Part shown: positions 1-8,335 of the stretch, one piece after another
Layout of the letters: every line of letters starts with the position of its first letter
How positions within the stretch are numbered: position 1 is the stretch's first letter
Assembly: GCF_009664365.1 (NCBI RefSeq)
Contig: NZ_CP044310.1
Location: forward strand, 2,615,001-2,679,000
Direction: 5' to 3'
Length of the DNA stretch: 64,000 bases
Source of the DNA: Paenibacillus xylanilyticus
Lineage (GTDB): Bacteria; Bacillota; Bacilli; Paenibacillales; Paenibacillaceae
Position numbers and translations under genes: made by a program
The notes under the pieces: model-generated
What the model was told of the DNA's origin: nothing
Seen by the model: the letters and a program-made list of their open reading frames with translations, nothing else
The model's database searches: none

Positions 1-129
1 AAATCACAGTGTATATTTGTTCAATCCTGGGACCTTAAAGCTAAGGACATTAGTGATATTATGGGACGATGTGCCAAGTTAAACGCGGAAATACAAGAGG
101 AATCATTACTTCATAAAGGTGGAGAACAA

Positions 130-678
130 ATGAATAAAAAATGGATTGTTGTTATCGTTTTAGTTTTGATTGTTGGAGCTGGTACTATTGGATATATGAC
201 AACAACAAAAAATAGCTCCATGGTTGAAACAGAGGGGCCTCAATCTTCTTCTGAAGAAACAAATAATACTATCGACTATAAATCAATAGGAGTTCTTCCC
301 GAAACTCTTTCTTATAAACGTCTGTTAGCAACTGCAGATGAGTGGTATGTTGCTCCACATGGCCCAATTAAACCAGATGATGCTGGTAAGGTTGCAGAAA
401 TGGAATTCCCTGAAACCCAGCCACAATCCTTAACCGAGTTATTAGCTGAAATGGCAGCAATGTATCGAGGAGAGACACCGTTTACTCAGGCTCGCATCGT
501 TTCTTTTGAATATTTCTCCAGTATTGAGCCGATTTCGACAGAGATTAAAGACTATGGACCACTGCCAATTCCAGAAATAAGCGACGCAGATAACCAGGAT
601 ATTCGTGTAGTCGATATTGAAAATGCATATAAAAACTTCAAAGCATATGTTAATAATTTCAAGGTTAACACACCATGA
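130..678 (+). CDS. Single-pass membrane-anchored protein of unknown function
   Basis: I do not recognise the family. The product (182 aa from this start) begins MNKKW followed by a strongly hydrophobic stretch (about residues 5-23), then a polar Ser/Thr/Glu-rich linker and a soluble C-terminal part with no motif I can name. This reads as an N-terminal membrane anchor with an extracytoplasmic domain. The ATG at 130 was chosen because GGTGGAG lies just upstream. However, the same frame is open back to base 1, so a longer protein whose start lies outside the window cannot be excluded. It lies 355 bp before a WXG100-like toxin gene and shares its AT-rich composition, so it may be an accessory part of that toxin locus (inference). 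Confidence 0.6.
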   Translation: MNKKWIVVIVLVLIVGAGTIGYMTTTKNSSMVETEGPQSSSEETNNTIDYKSIGVLPETLSYKRLLATADEWYVAPHGPIKPDDAGKVAEMEFPETQPQSLTELLAEMAAMYRGETPFTQARIVSFEYFSSIEPISTEIKDYGPLPIPEISDADNQDIRVVDIENAYKNFKAYVNNFKVNTP

Positions 679-1033
679 AAACTAAAGCGGAGAAGCATCT
701 TATTCTCAAAAAAAGCGTGTGCACCACGCTAAGACTTAACGATTTCATAGTAACAAAAAAAGTTTTAACCTATTTCCAGTTAAAGTTTAATCCTAGGAAA
801 CCCGATTGGTCTAGACGAAGTAACACGTATCGGAACGAGGAAGGTCATAATAAGAATTTGATACAGGTAAGCCTTGTCTTCATTTAAGTCAACGGAGTTA
901 AGTACAATTCAATATAATCTCAGTTTGGGAAATATAGTAAAATGGTTACACATAAATAGAACTATCGCTCCTTAAAAACAGCGTCTAACATCGATTAAAC
1001 TGTAGGATAGATTTAGAACTGAGGGTTGAGACA
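679..1033. other. Gene-poor spacer before the toxin gene
   Basis: No convincing gene. A 70-codon frame (675-887, plus strand) overlaps the stop of the previous gene by ATGA, but its product is basic, featureless and lacks its own ribosome site. A second frame across about 784-861 reads like a protein fragment containing GNPIGLDEVTRIG, which suggests decayed coding DNA. The last 140 bp before 1034 are AT-rich and presumably hold the toxin promoter, but I could not fix a clear -35/-10 pair. Confidence 0.4.
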
Positions 1034-2137
1034 ATGACAAAGATACAGATTCCTGTGGATCAAATGACACATACGATTGGACTGTTTAAGTTAGGCCACG
1101 GGCACTTGCAGCAAATTCTAGATAAAGTAAACAGCCATCTTACTCCGTTGATTGGTGGATTTGAAGGAGAGACAGCTGAGCGTTTTGCCCATCTATACCG
1201 CTATGCGGAGAAAAACTTGAATAACACTCTGGAGCTGCTCCACATGGTGTCCCTACGGTTGGAACAAATACGTGATCGCTTTGTGGATACCGATTCCACT
1301 ATGGTTAATATCTCGGCGCTTCTCGATTATCAAGCGAACCAAAGTACATCCCTTACCAATGATCTCGTATGCGGCCCCAATGACCCACCTCCTAAACGAA
1401 GTATCGAGGAACATGTGGATGCCTTCTTTAATCAGGCTGGGGAGAATGTAGCTGTAATTGGGGATTCTATTCTCCAACTAGGTAAAGATTTCATAGAACA
1501 TCCTCTGGATACCGCAGGGGAGCTTTTGTATGATAATACCATTGGTACCGTTACGGATATAGGTAACGGAATTGCCTTCACTTGGAACTATGGTTGGGAC
1601 AATGGAGATACCCGCGAACAGGCAGAGAAGCAAATAGCAGCTGAGTTCGATAAAATGAAGCAGGAGGGCGGGGCAGAGTATGCTGCAAATATTACAACTT
1701 CCATGCTACTTGGTGTCTTTGGAAGAAGGGTTGGATTAAAGTCCATCGATGGTAAGCAGCATCATTCACCTCATACCGATTCGAGTGGAAGTAATGGACA
1801 TGGGATGAATTCTCAAATGAATAGTTATTCTGGAGAGCCCTTTCACTATAGCCAAGAACCTACAAAAAGAGGTGGCAAAAGTATTGCAGATCAAATTACT
1901 GAACGTGGTTGGAATGATCAACGACTGAGTGAAGCTATAAATGAACCAGCAGGGACTGTAGACTGGGTTGATCAAAGAAAAGGACAGAATAATGCACCGG
2001 TTACAGTATATTATCACAAAGATAGTGGTTATGTTGTTAGAAGAAATGATACGGGAGAAATTATCCAAGTTAGTCAAGTGGATGACCCCGATTGGAGCAC
2101 ATACTGGTCAGATGATGATATCAAATGGATTAAATAG
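1034..2137 (+). CDS. WXG100/LXG-like polymorphic toxin with C-terminal colicin E5-type ribonuclease domain
   Basis: Predicted secreted antibacterial toxin of 367 aa. Residues 1-95 are helical with an FEG turn in place of WxG, the layout of WXG100-type T7SS (ESX/Yuk) substrates. The middle (about 110-275) is a hydrophobic, Gly-rich spacer ending in a Ser/His-rich linker. The last 90 residues carry the hallmarks of colicin E5-like tRNases: ERGW near their start, then VTVYYHKDSGYVVRR, DTGEIIQVS and DDPDW. Colicin E5 cleaves anticodons of tRNA-Tyr, -His, -Asn and -Asp; the same target here is inference. The start is supported by GAGGG upstream. An SMI1/KNR4-like gene follows 38 bp later, as expected for an immunity partner. 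No T7SS secretion genes are in the window. Confidence 0.75.
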   Translation: MTKIQIPVDQMTHTIGLFKLGHGHLQQILDKVNSHLTPLIGGFEGETAERFAHLYRYAEKNLNNTLELLHMVSLRLEQIRDRFVDTDSTMVNISALLDYQANQSTSLTNDLVCGPNDPPPKRSIEEHVDAFFNQAGENVAVIGDSILQLGKDFIEHPLDTAGELLYDNTIGTVTDIGNGIAFTWNYGWDNGDTREQAEKQIAAEFDKMKQEGGAEYAANITTSMLLGVFGRRVGLKSIDGKQHHSPHTDSSGSNGHGMNSQMNSYSGEPFHYSQEPTKRGGKSIADQITERGWNDQRLSEAINEPAGTVDWVDQRKGQNNAPVTVYYHKDSGYVVRRNDTGEIIQVSQVDDPDWSTYWSDDDIKWIK

Positions 2138-2175
2138 ATACAATTCATTTAAATCATAAATAGGGAGTAGAGCAT

Positions 2176-2601
2176 ATGGTCGATAATAATACCTGGAGCA
2201 CGGAGTATTCTTCTGTTGATATGCGTGCAGTAAGGTTAGTAGAAAAAAAATGGGGTATACAGTTTCCTTCAGAGTACATTAACTTTATTCAAAAATATCA
2301 CGGTGCAGAGCCTGTACAACGGACATTGAATATCAATGGAAAGAAAGTTATGTTTTCTTCCTTCCTAACATTCATCGCATTTGATGATCTTGATATATTA
2401 GATGTATACAATGAGCAAAAGAACAGTCTTCCTCTTAATCATTTTCCTTTTGCTATAGATGAGGAGGGTAACCTGTTTTGCTTTAATTTCAGTAACTTGC
2501 CTGATCCTAGCATTATTTATGTAGAAACGATACGTTCTGACAACCCTCTGCATACTTATATCGCAGCAGACTTTACAGAGTTTATCCAACAATTTAATTA
2601 G
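2176..2601 (+). CDS. SMI1/KNR4 (SUKH)-like immunity protein
   Basis: 141-aa acidic cytoplasmic protein. Its pattern fits the SMI1/KNR4 superfamily: an early VEKKWGIQFPSEYINFIQKY segment (the usual 'E..lg..lP.dy..fl..ng' signature, residues 20-40), a central FLTFIAFDDL, then FPFAIDEEGNLFCFN (the common 'ipfa.d..Gn.f.fd') and a C-terminal FTEFIQQF. In polymorphic toxin loci such proteins sit directly after the toxin and neutralise it. GGGAG lies 8 bp before ATG. The 38-bp gap to the toxin stop suggests co-transcription. Pairing with an E5-type nuclease is inferred from position only. Confidence 0.75.
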   Translation: MVDNNTWSTEYSSVDMRAVRLVEKKWGIQFPSEYINFIQKYHGAEPVQRTLNINGKKVMFSSFLTFIAFDDLDILDVYNEQKNSLPLNHFPFAIDEEGNLFCFNFSNLPDPSIIYVETIRSDNPLHTYIAADFTEFIQQFN

Positions 2602-2650
2602 CTGATCTGACTTCAGTATGGCTAGAATCTATACTTGATTCCTATGCTCA

Positions 2651-2991
2651 ATGAACACAGAAACGATTATAAATGAAGTAGGTCAGCGAAACGCTACCTT
2701 CACATTGAATAATTACGTGATTTTCCTGGACTCTAAAATTAGTGAGATACGAGAGACCAGAAGCTCAAATTTGCTATATTATGAAACTAGAGATGAACTC
2801 TCCATGGTCAAAATGATTTGTATTTAGGGAAAGCTAAACTGCTGTCTTACCTGCAGTTGAAAAAATCATTAAGAAAAAGATTAGATAAATAACGAGTGAA
2901 AGCTCTGTAGCTGCAGTAAACTTTACTGGATGAGTGGGCACTTAATTTCTACAAGTATACTAATGGTATCTACTTAAATGTTAAATGTTAA
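2651..2991 (+). pseudogene. Decayed small gene, possibly an immunity-protein remnant
   Basis: A 58-codon frame opens at 2651 (MNTETIINEVGQRN...) and meets TAG at 2825-2827, but the same frame continues in protein-like sequence (KAKLLSYLQLKK) to TAA near 2893. A further protein-like tail in another frame ends at 2991 (DEWALNFYKYTNGIYLN). Taken together this looks like one small acidic gene of about 110 codons broken by stops and a frameshift. Its place right behind a toxin-immunity pair is typical of orphan immunity genes. The family is not recognised. Confidence 0.35.
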
Positions 2992-3028
2992 GGCCCGGTT
3001 GCATTTAACTTGCATACCGGGCCTTTTC
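2990..3028. terminator. Rho-independent terminator
   Basis: Inverted repeat AAGGCCCGGT / ACCGGGCCTT around a 16-base loop, followed by TTTT. It closes the toxin-immunity patch on the plus strand. The A-run before the stem may let it also serve the minus-strand GH42 gene. Confidence 0.8.
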
Positions 3029-3062
3029 GTATAAACACATTATTCGAGGGACGGGATGTTGC

Positions 3063-5060
3063 TTACTCAGTAATCTCTATAATTTCAATATCGTAAGCAC
3101 CGAGTTCCAGATGAGGGCCTTTGACTGTGCCATCCAGAGCACTCGTATAGGTATCATTCAACTGGAGGGAAACAGGTTCGGGGCTTAAGTTCAGAATAAA
3201 ACGAAATGATCCATTCGGACCCGTCCGGGTGGTGATCTGTACCCCGTCAGGTAGAGCTTCAATTTCCGCAAGCTGGCGTTTGTCGCCAATCGTTCGCAGT
3301 AGCTTGCGCAAATAAGCCTCTTCCGGCTGGGTGGCTATGTAATAGACCTCACCCGCACCCCACTGGTTTCGTGTAACGACTGCACTTTCGGCATAGAATT
3401 GATCCGCATATACAGCGATTGGTTGTGCCGTATCGAGTTCAAGCACATCTGCCCACTGGGATGCGGCATATCGATTGCCCTGATCATCCCGAATCGTGAT
3501 GGTGTCGCCGCCTACCGGGTCGTATTCGGTCACTCTCACACCGGAACAAGCGGACAACAAGCCCGGCAGCGGGGCCATCACACATACATTATGGTCATCC
3601 TTAACGCCGGAACGATGTGTTAGGATCAGGGTTCCTCCTGCAGCCGCAAATGCCTGGAGTCGCTCTGCGGTTGCCTCGTCCAGGAGGTACAGATGAGGAG
3701 CAATGATGATTTTGTATCCGTCCAGTGATGCGGAAGAGTGGATGACATCTGTACTGATCCCCAATTTGGTCAAGGCACGATGCCATACTTTGATATTTTC
3801 GTAGTAGTCTAATCCTTGAGCCTGAGGTTGAATGTGCAGGGCGTATAATTGCTCATGCGAATGCAGGATGGCAACTTCATTGTCCAGCGTTGAACCTTGC
3901 AGACGCTCGCCGAGTCTGTTCACCTCCGTGCACAGCTGCTGGAATTCTTTAAACCGCCGGCCGGGCACATTGCTGTGATCAATCAGGCCATGCCAGAATT
4001 GTTCTGCTCCAACGGTAGCACTCCGCCAGCGGAAATGCACAACGGCATCTGCTCCGCGGGCTATGGTCTGCCACGAGTAAGCACGCAGAAATCCCGGACG
4101 TGGTGCACGCCACATCGGGAACCAGCATCCTGGCGGTCCGCTTAACTGTTCCATAATCCAGAAATTGCGGCGTTTGATGCCACGTGTCAGATCCAGAGAC
4201 AGCGCCCCGCTGTATGGTGCTGTTTCGGTTTTGTTTGGTGATGGATTCGGATAATAATCAAAAGAAGCGAAATCGAGCTCTGCTGCAATTTTATATTGAT
4301 CCGCCTTCTGCGGATAACTATGGAAATTATGCGTAATCACATGGTCTGGACAATTACGGCGAATGATGTCGACCTGAATCTGCTGAAAGGCAACGATGGA
4401 ATCCGACTGAAAACGGGAATAGTCCAGCAAAAATGAAGGATTCTGAAACGTGGATCCCCCATAGGGCGGCGTGATCTGTTCCCAATCACTGTATTCACCG
4501 CTCCACACCACAGTACCCCAGCGTTGATTGACTTGTTCCAGCGTCGAATAACGTGCTTGAACCCATTCGCGAAAAGCGTCCGCACAAGCGGGACACTGGC
4601 AATCCGTGAAGCTGAATTCATTGTCTGTTTGCCAGCCTACTACGCCCGGGTGCTTGGCATAGCGTTCAGACAGTTTCTGCACGATGCGTGCACTGTACGT
4701 TCTCATGCTCGGACTGTTATAGCAGCGGTGGCCACGAACCCCTTCGTGGTATCGTTGACCGTTGGGAAGGATAGGCAGAATATCCGGACATTTCTCCGTG
4801 AGCCAGCGTGGTGGTGTCATGGTGGGTGTTCCAATGATGATCTCTAATCCATGACAGTGCAGGATATCCAGCGCCTGATCAAGCCACTTCCAATCGAACT
4901 GCCCATCCGCAGGCTCCATACGGCTCCATGCAAATTCACCCACACGCACAATGTGTACACCGCTATCGGCCATCAAACGGGCATCCTGTTCCCATAACGC
5001 AGAGTCCCAATGCTCTGGATAATAATCGACGCCCATTCGAACGGGACGGTTGAATTCCAT
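3063..5060 (-). CDS. Beta-galactosidase, glycoside hydrolase family 42
   Basis: 665-aa cytoplasmic enzyme hydrolysing terminal beta-galactosides. The GH42 layout is clear: N-terminal TIM barrel with RVGEFAWSRMEP (39-50), acid/base Glu148 in GWQTDNEFS, nucleophile Glu304 in WIMEQLSGPPG, then the trimerisation domain (about 385-590) and a small C-terminal beta domain. Cys113 and the C154/C156/C159 cluster (CQCPAC) match the zinc-site cysteines of Thermus A4 GH42. Length is usual for the family. The start at 5060 (MEFNRP) follows AAAGGAG at 9 bp; an in-frame ATG 13 codons upstream lacks such a site. It is transcribed alone, away from the SRAP gene, and a 19-bp palindrome lies 36 bp upstream of its start. 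Confidence 0.92.
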   Translation of the reverse strand: MEFNRPVRMGVDYYPEHWDSALWEQDARLMADSGVHIVRVGEFAWSRMEPADGQFDWKWLDQALDILHCHGLEIIIGTPTMTPPRWLTEKCPDILPILPNGQRYHEGVRGHRCYNSPSMRTYSARIVQKLSERYAKHPGVVGWQTDNEFSFTDCQCPACADAFREWVQARYSTLEQVNQRWGTVVWSGEYSDWEQITPPYGGSTFQNPSFLLDYSRFQSDSIVAFQQIQVDIIRRNCPDHVITHNFHSYPQKADQYKIAAELDFASFDYYPNPSPNKTETAPYSGALSLDLTRGIKRRNFWIMEQLSGPPGCWFPMWRAPRPGFLRAYSWQTIARGADAVVHFRWRSATVGAEQFWHGLIDHSNVPGRRFKEFQQLCTEVNRLGERLQGSTLDNEVAILHSHEQLYALHIQPQAQGLDYYENIKVWHRALTKLGISTDVIHSSASLDGYKIIIAPHLYLLDEATAERLQAFAAAGGTLILTHRSGVKDDHNVCVMAPLPGLLSACSGVRVTEYDPVGGDTITIRDDQGNRYAASQWADVLELDTAQPIAVYADQFYAESAVVTRNQWGAGEVYYIATQPEEAYLRKLLRTIGDKRQLAEIEALPDGVQITTRTGPNGSFRFILNLSPEPVSLQLNDTYTSALDGTVKGPHLELGAYDIEIIEITE

Positions 5061-5367
5061 ATGAATTAGCTCCTTTGTTGTCGAAATAGTAAACGGCATA
5101 TGAAGTTCATATGCTTGAAACGGTTATATCAGCAACGTCATCCTATGAACGTAAGGTGCTTCTAACTCATTGTATAATGGATGTTTTCAGCGGAGTATAA
5201 CATCATGTTGTGATGATTAGCAGGATCTTGTCATTTTCATAAGTTTCTCGAGATGTAACGTCTTGAACGCTTGGGTTGCGCATCAATCCTTTGCATATTG
5301 CCATGCATAATTTCCCTTTAATTACAAACAATACATTCAAATTCACACAGGGAAGGAAGCGTTGAGC
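5061..5367. promoter_or_regulatory. Divergent control region between GH42 and SRAP genes
   Basis: 306 bp shared by the two divergent genes. The clearest element is a perfect palindrome GCATATGAA-G-TTCATATGC at 5096-5114. On the minus strand it overlaps a weak -10-like TATGAA that has TTGCTG 18 bp upstream, a good place for a repressor of the GH42 gene. The rest is AT-rich with no further element I can defend. Confidence 0.5.
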
Positions 5368-6045
5368 ATGTGCAATCGTTTTTCATTGGCAGCTGATCTG
5401 GATGAAGTGAGGGATCATTTCAAGATTGAACGCGTGATGTATTACTACAAGAACCGGTATAACATTAGTCCGACGCAGCATACGCCGATCATTTTGCATC
5501 AGGACGGTGAACGGGTATTGGACGAGTTTCGCTGGGGATTTATTCCGTTCTGGGGGCGTGATGCCGTCAATGCCAACCTGATGACTGTGCATGAGAACCC
5601 ATCCTATTACAAACTGGTGGAAACGAAACGATGCGTTATCCCATGTAACGGACTGTATTACTGGCGCAAAGAAGGCAAAAAAAGCTATGCGGTACGAGTG
5701 GTAATGCCGGATCGGGGATTATTTGGTATCGCAGGGTTATATGAAATTTGGAAAGATACCCGCAAACAGCCGCTTCGCACCTGTACGATGCTAATGACTG
5801 GTGCCAACATGGTGACCCGGGAGTTCGGGAGCAAAATGCCGGCGATTCTCTCGGAAGACGAAATCAACACATGGCTTGACCCCGCTAATACACGGGTGAC
5901 ACAGCTGCTGCCTCTTCTCAAATCGTATAACACGACAGATATGAATCTGTACCCGGTGACACCTATGGTTGCTAACGATGAACATGATTGTTATGAATGT
6001 GTGGAAGAGATGGATCTGAAGCTCGCGTATGTACGCAATTTCTAA
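5368..6045 (+). CDS. SRAP (YedK/HMCES-type) protein with altered active site
   Basis: 225-aa member of the SOS-response-associated peptidase family, which shields abasic sites in single-stranded DNA by linking Cys2 to the sugar. The start is ATG 5368, because Cys must follow Met; TTG 5362 would bury it. Visible family features: MCNRF start, RWGFIPFWG, VNAN (Asn68 matching YedK Asn75), IPCNGLYYW, MPAIL and WLDP. Compared with YedK, the catalytic Glu105 position is Tyr98 (GLYYW instead of GWFEW) and the His160 position is Gly154 (REFGSKMP instead of DIHDRRP). Cys2 and Asn remain. The protein may bind abasic DNA without the normal ring-opening or release chemistry (inference). It is a single gene followed by its own terminator. 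Confidence 0.85.
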   Translation: MCNRFSLAADLDEVRDHFKIERVMYYYKNRYNISPTQHTPIILHQDGERVLDEFRWGFIPFWGRDAVNANLMTVHENPSYYKLVETKRCVIPCNGLYYWRKEGKKSYAVRVVMPDRGLFGIAGLYEIWKDTRKQPLRTCTMLMTGANMVTREFGSKMPAILSEDEINTWLDPANTRVTQLLPLLKSYNTTDMNLYPVTPMVANDEHDCYECVEEMDLKLAYVRNF

Positions 6046-6070
6046 ACGCATATTTGTGGATGGTGATCCA

Positions 6071-6105
6071 TAGGGCGGAGTGTTGAATTTCACTTCGCCC
6101 TTTTT
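6071..6105 (+). terminator. Rho-independent terminator after SRAP gene
   Basis: Stem AGGGCGGAGTG / CACTTCGCCCT with an 8-base loop and TTTTT tail. Confidence 0.85.
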
Positions 6106-6186
6106 GCTGTGAGCTTGATGCAGCGTGATTGTGTTTATATAAATGGAGGAATTGAATCGTCCAAAAAAGATTAGAAAAATGAAAAG

Positions 6187-6221
6187 TTGAAATGTGGAGT
6201 AATAGTAACTATAATGGTTAC
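6187..6221 (+). promoter_or_regulatory. Promoter with operator palindrome for the OYE gene
   Basis: TTGAAA (6187-6192), a 17-bp spacer and TATAAT (6210-6215) form a near-consensus vegetative promoter. The -10 box sits inside the inverted repeat GTAAC-N7-GTTAC (6205-6221), so a bound repressor would block RNA polymerase. The same GTAA-N9-TTAC spacing recurs before the luciferase-like gene at 54682. Confidence 0.7.
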
Positions 6222-6285
6222 AGTAATCGAAACACGTATTCATATATCTATTTAAAGAGATATTATAATCAGGAGGGAACCACGA

Positions 6286-7416
6286 ATGAATCCAAAGTAT
6301 AGCCAAATGTTTGAACAAGTTTCACTACCAAACGGCATTAGTCTCAAAAACCGGATCGTACTCGCTCCTATGACTCATATGTCCTCGAATCCCGACGGTA
6401 CCGTCTCGGATGCTGAACTCGCTTATTATGCTCGTCGCACTGGCGGTGCAGGCATGTCCGTGACTGCCGTAACGTATGTTACACCGAACGGTATCGGATT
6501 TCCGGCGCAATTTGCAGCCTATGACGATAGCTTCGTGCCGGGCCTGAAACGCCTCGCCGACACGATCAAGCAGCAAGGTTCCAAAGCAGTACTTCAGATC
6601 TTCCATGCCGGACGTCTCACTCCGGAACAGGCTGTACCTGCTGGTCAAGTGGTAGCACCAAGTGCAGTTGCCAGTGAACGTCCAGGATCTCCTCAACCGA
6701 GAGAACTGTCTGATGAAGAGATTACGTCCATTATCAACGATTTTGGTGAAGCGACACGTCGCGCCATTGAAGCCGGATTCGACGGTGTAGAGATCCACGG
6801 TGCGAACGGTTACTTGATCCAGCAGTTCGTCTCTCCGCATTCCAATCGTCGCGAAGACCGCTGGGGTGGCAGCATTGAGAAACGCCTGACATTCCCGCTG
6901 GCCGTAGTGGATGAAGTAAATAAGGTTGTAGCGAAACATACCAAGCTTCCGTTTATTGTCGGATACCGTTTCTCTCCTGAAGAACCGGAAACACCAGGTT
7001 TGACTATGGAAGAGACTTACGCACTCATTGATGCGCTGAAAGAAAAAAATCTGGATTACTTGCATGTATCCCTAAACGAGTTCTGGTCCAAACCACGCCG
7101 TGGCGAAGCTGATACCCGTTCCAGAATTGAATTTATCCTGGACCGTGTAGGCGGCAAATTGCCGGTTATTGGTGTGGGCGCAATCCATACGGCAGACGAG
7201 GCAGCGGAAGCTCTTCAGACTGGCGTGCCACTGCTTGCCATCGGACGTGAGTTGATTATTGAACCGGATTGGGTAGAGAAAATCGAGAGCGGACGAGAAG
7301 AGGATATCGAGACCGTTCTGACAAAAGCGGATCAAGAGCGTCTGGTTATCCCTGACGGATTGTGGAATGCCATCATTAACACACCGGGCTGGTTCCCTTT
7401 GGCAGACGATAAATAA
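6286..7416 (+). CDS. NADH-dependent flavin oxidoreductase, Old Yellow Enzyme family (YqiG-like)
   Basis: 376-aa FMN enzyme of the OYE class. It is expected to reduce activated C=C bonds or other electrophiles with NAD(P)H in the cytoplasm. Motifs: KNRIVLAPMTHMSS at the N-terminus (FMN/barrel entry), FHAGR, HGANGYLIQQFVSPHSN with the His/Asn substrate pair, RREDRWGGS, and a C-terminal phosphate-binding stretch VGAIHTADEA...AIGRELI. Length fits the family. AGGAGGG lies at good distance before ATG. It is monocistronic: its own promoter/operator precedes it and a terminator follows. The promoter palindrome suggests induction by a redox or electrophile sensor; the regulator is not identified. Confidence 0.9.
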   Translation: MNPKYSQMFEQVSLPNGISLKNRIVLAPMTHMSSNPDGTVSDAELAYYARRTGGAGMSVTAVTYVTPNGIGFPAQFAAYDDSFVPGLKRLADTIKQQGSKAVLQIFHAGRLTPEQAVPAGQVVAPSAVASERPGSPQPRELSDEEITSIINDFGEATRRAIEAGFDGVEIHGANGYLIQQFVSPHSNRREDRWGGSIEKRLTFPLAVVDEVNKVVAKHTKLPFIVGYRFSPEEPETPGLTMEETYALIDALKEKNLDYLHVSLNEFWSKPRRGEADTRSRIEFILDRVGGKLPVIGVGAIHTADEAAEALQTGVPLLAIGRELIIEPDWVEKIESGREEDIETVLTKADQERLVIPDGLWNAIINTPGWFPLADDK

Positions 7417-7433
7417 TACATCTCAGCAATGAC

Positions 7434-7459
7434 GGAGGGAGCATAGGCTCCCTCTTTTT
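7434..7459 (+). terminator. Rho-independent terminator
   Basis: GAGGGAGC / GCTCCCTC with a 4-base loop followed by TTTTT, directly after the OYE gene. Confidence 0.85.
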
Positions 7460-7561
7460 GCACGTTCTTCATCCCGATAAAATTCTCCTTCAGGTAGCAC
7501 TGTGGTATGATGGGATGTACAGGATTCATCTTGGATATCAACGGTTTGGAGTGAAGAAATA

Positions 7562-8335
7562 ATGCTCGTGGCTGAACGTTATGAGAAAATTGTGGAATGG
7601 GTGGATGCGCAGGGAAGCATGCGTGTAACCGAGCTTAGTGAGCGCTGCGGGGTGACGGAGGAGACGATTCGCCGCGATCTGGACAAGCTGGAGCAAGCAG
7701 GGCGGCTTAGAAGATCCCACGGCGGTGCGGTAAGCGTAAAATACAAAGAAGAAGGACAAGCGGAGATCCCTTATCCTGAACGGGCGATTACACATGCTGA
7801 AGAAAAGCGGAGAATAGCCGAAGAAGCCATCAAGATGGTACAGCCAGGCGACCGGATTGCACTGGATGCCAGCACAACGGCATGGTATATGGCTGCAGGG
7901 CTGCCGAATATTCAGCTTACTGTATTGACCAACTCCATCAAGGTGGCCGCTGAACTAAGCAGCAAGGAACAGATCAGGGTTATTGCCACGGGAGGGCAGC
8001 TCGCTTCCAAGTCATTGTCTTTTGTAGGCCCGCTCGCTGAACGTTCACTGGATGCCTACCATGTAGACAAGGTGTTTCTGTCCTGCAAAGGGGTGCATTT
8101 GACCAAAGGCATCAGCGAATCGAACGAATTGCAGGCTCTGGTGAAACAGAAGATGATCAGTATTGCGGATGAAGTTATATTGCTTGCCGATTCGAGCAAG
8201 TTCGATATACAGGCTTTTACGAGAGTTGCAGAACTCAGCAGTGTGACCCAGGTTATTACCGATGTGGGGTTGAATGAAGAGCTTGTGAGCGCACTGAACG
8301 AACAATCCATACCTTGTAAACGAGTGTATTTATAG
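7562..8335 (+). CDS. DeoR/GlpR-family transcriptional regulator (paralogue 1)
   Basis: 257-aa repressor-type protein. The N-terminal winged helix-turn-helix (5-58) carries the DeoR signature VTEETIRRDLDKLEQAG and RRSHGGAV. The C-terminal DeoR effector domain (75-235) has ALDASTT, VLTNS, ATGGQL and SFVGPLAE, the sugar-phosphate sensing fold. It is strikingly similar over its whole length to the regulator at 18270-19031 beside rhaB. GGAGTG precedes ATG. It stands alone between the OYE and OsmC genes and has no sugar gene next to it, so its target is unknown; the rhamnose operon or itself are natural guesses. Confidence 0.9.
   Translation: MLVAERYEKIVEWVDAQGSMRVTELSERCGVTEETIRRDLDKLEQAGRLRRSHGGAVSVKYKEEGQAEIPYPERAITHAEEKRRIAEEAIKMVQPGDRIALDASTTAWYMAAGLPNIQLTVLTNSIKVAAELSSKEQIRVIATGGQLASKSLSFVGPLAERSLDAYHVDKVFLSCKGVHLTKGISESNELQALVKQKMISIADEVILLADSSKFDIQAFTRVAELSSVTQVITDVGLNEELVSALNEQSIPCKRVYL

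Noticed and set aside
675..887. 70-codon frame overlapping the first gene's stop by ATGA
   Set aside because: No ribosome site of its own, basic featureless product, and another frame in the same interval looks more protein-like. Kept only as a note in the spacer entry.
3496..4145. Plus-strand frames inside the GH42 gene
   Set aside because: They lie opposite a complete, motif-verified minus-strand enzyme and show no family features or ribosome sites.
5115..5130. TTGAAACGGTTATATCA as a cre site near the GH42 gene
   Set aside because: Half-site spacing is wrong: TGAAA is directly followed by CG without the intervening base of the consensus.
5791..6318. 175-codon minus-strand frame across the SRAP 3' end and OYE promoter
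   Set aside because: It runs through a terminator, a promoter and the start of the OYE gene; composition is that of a shadow frame.
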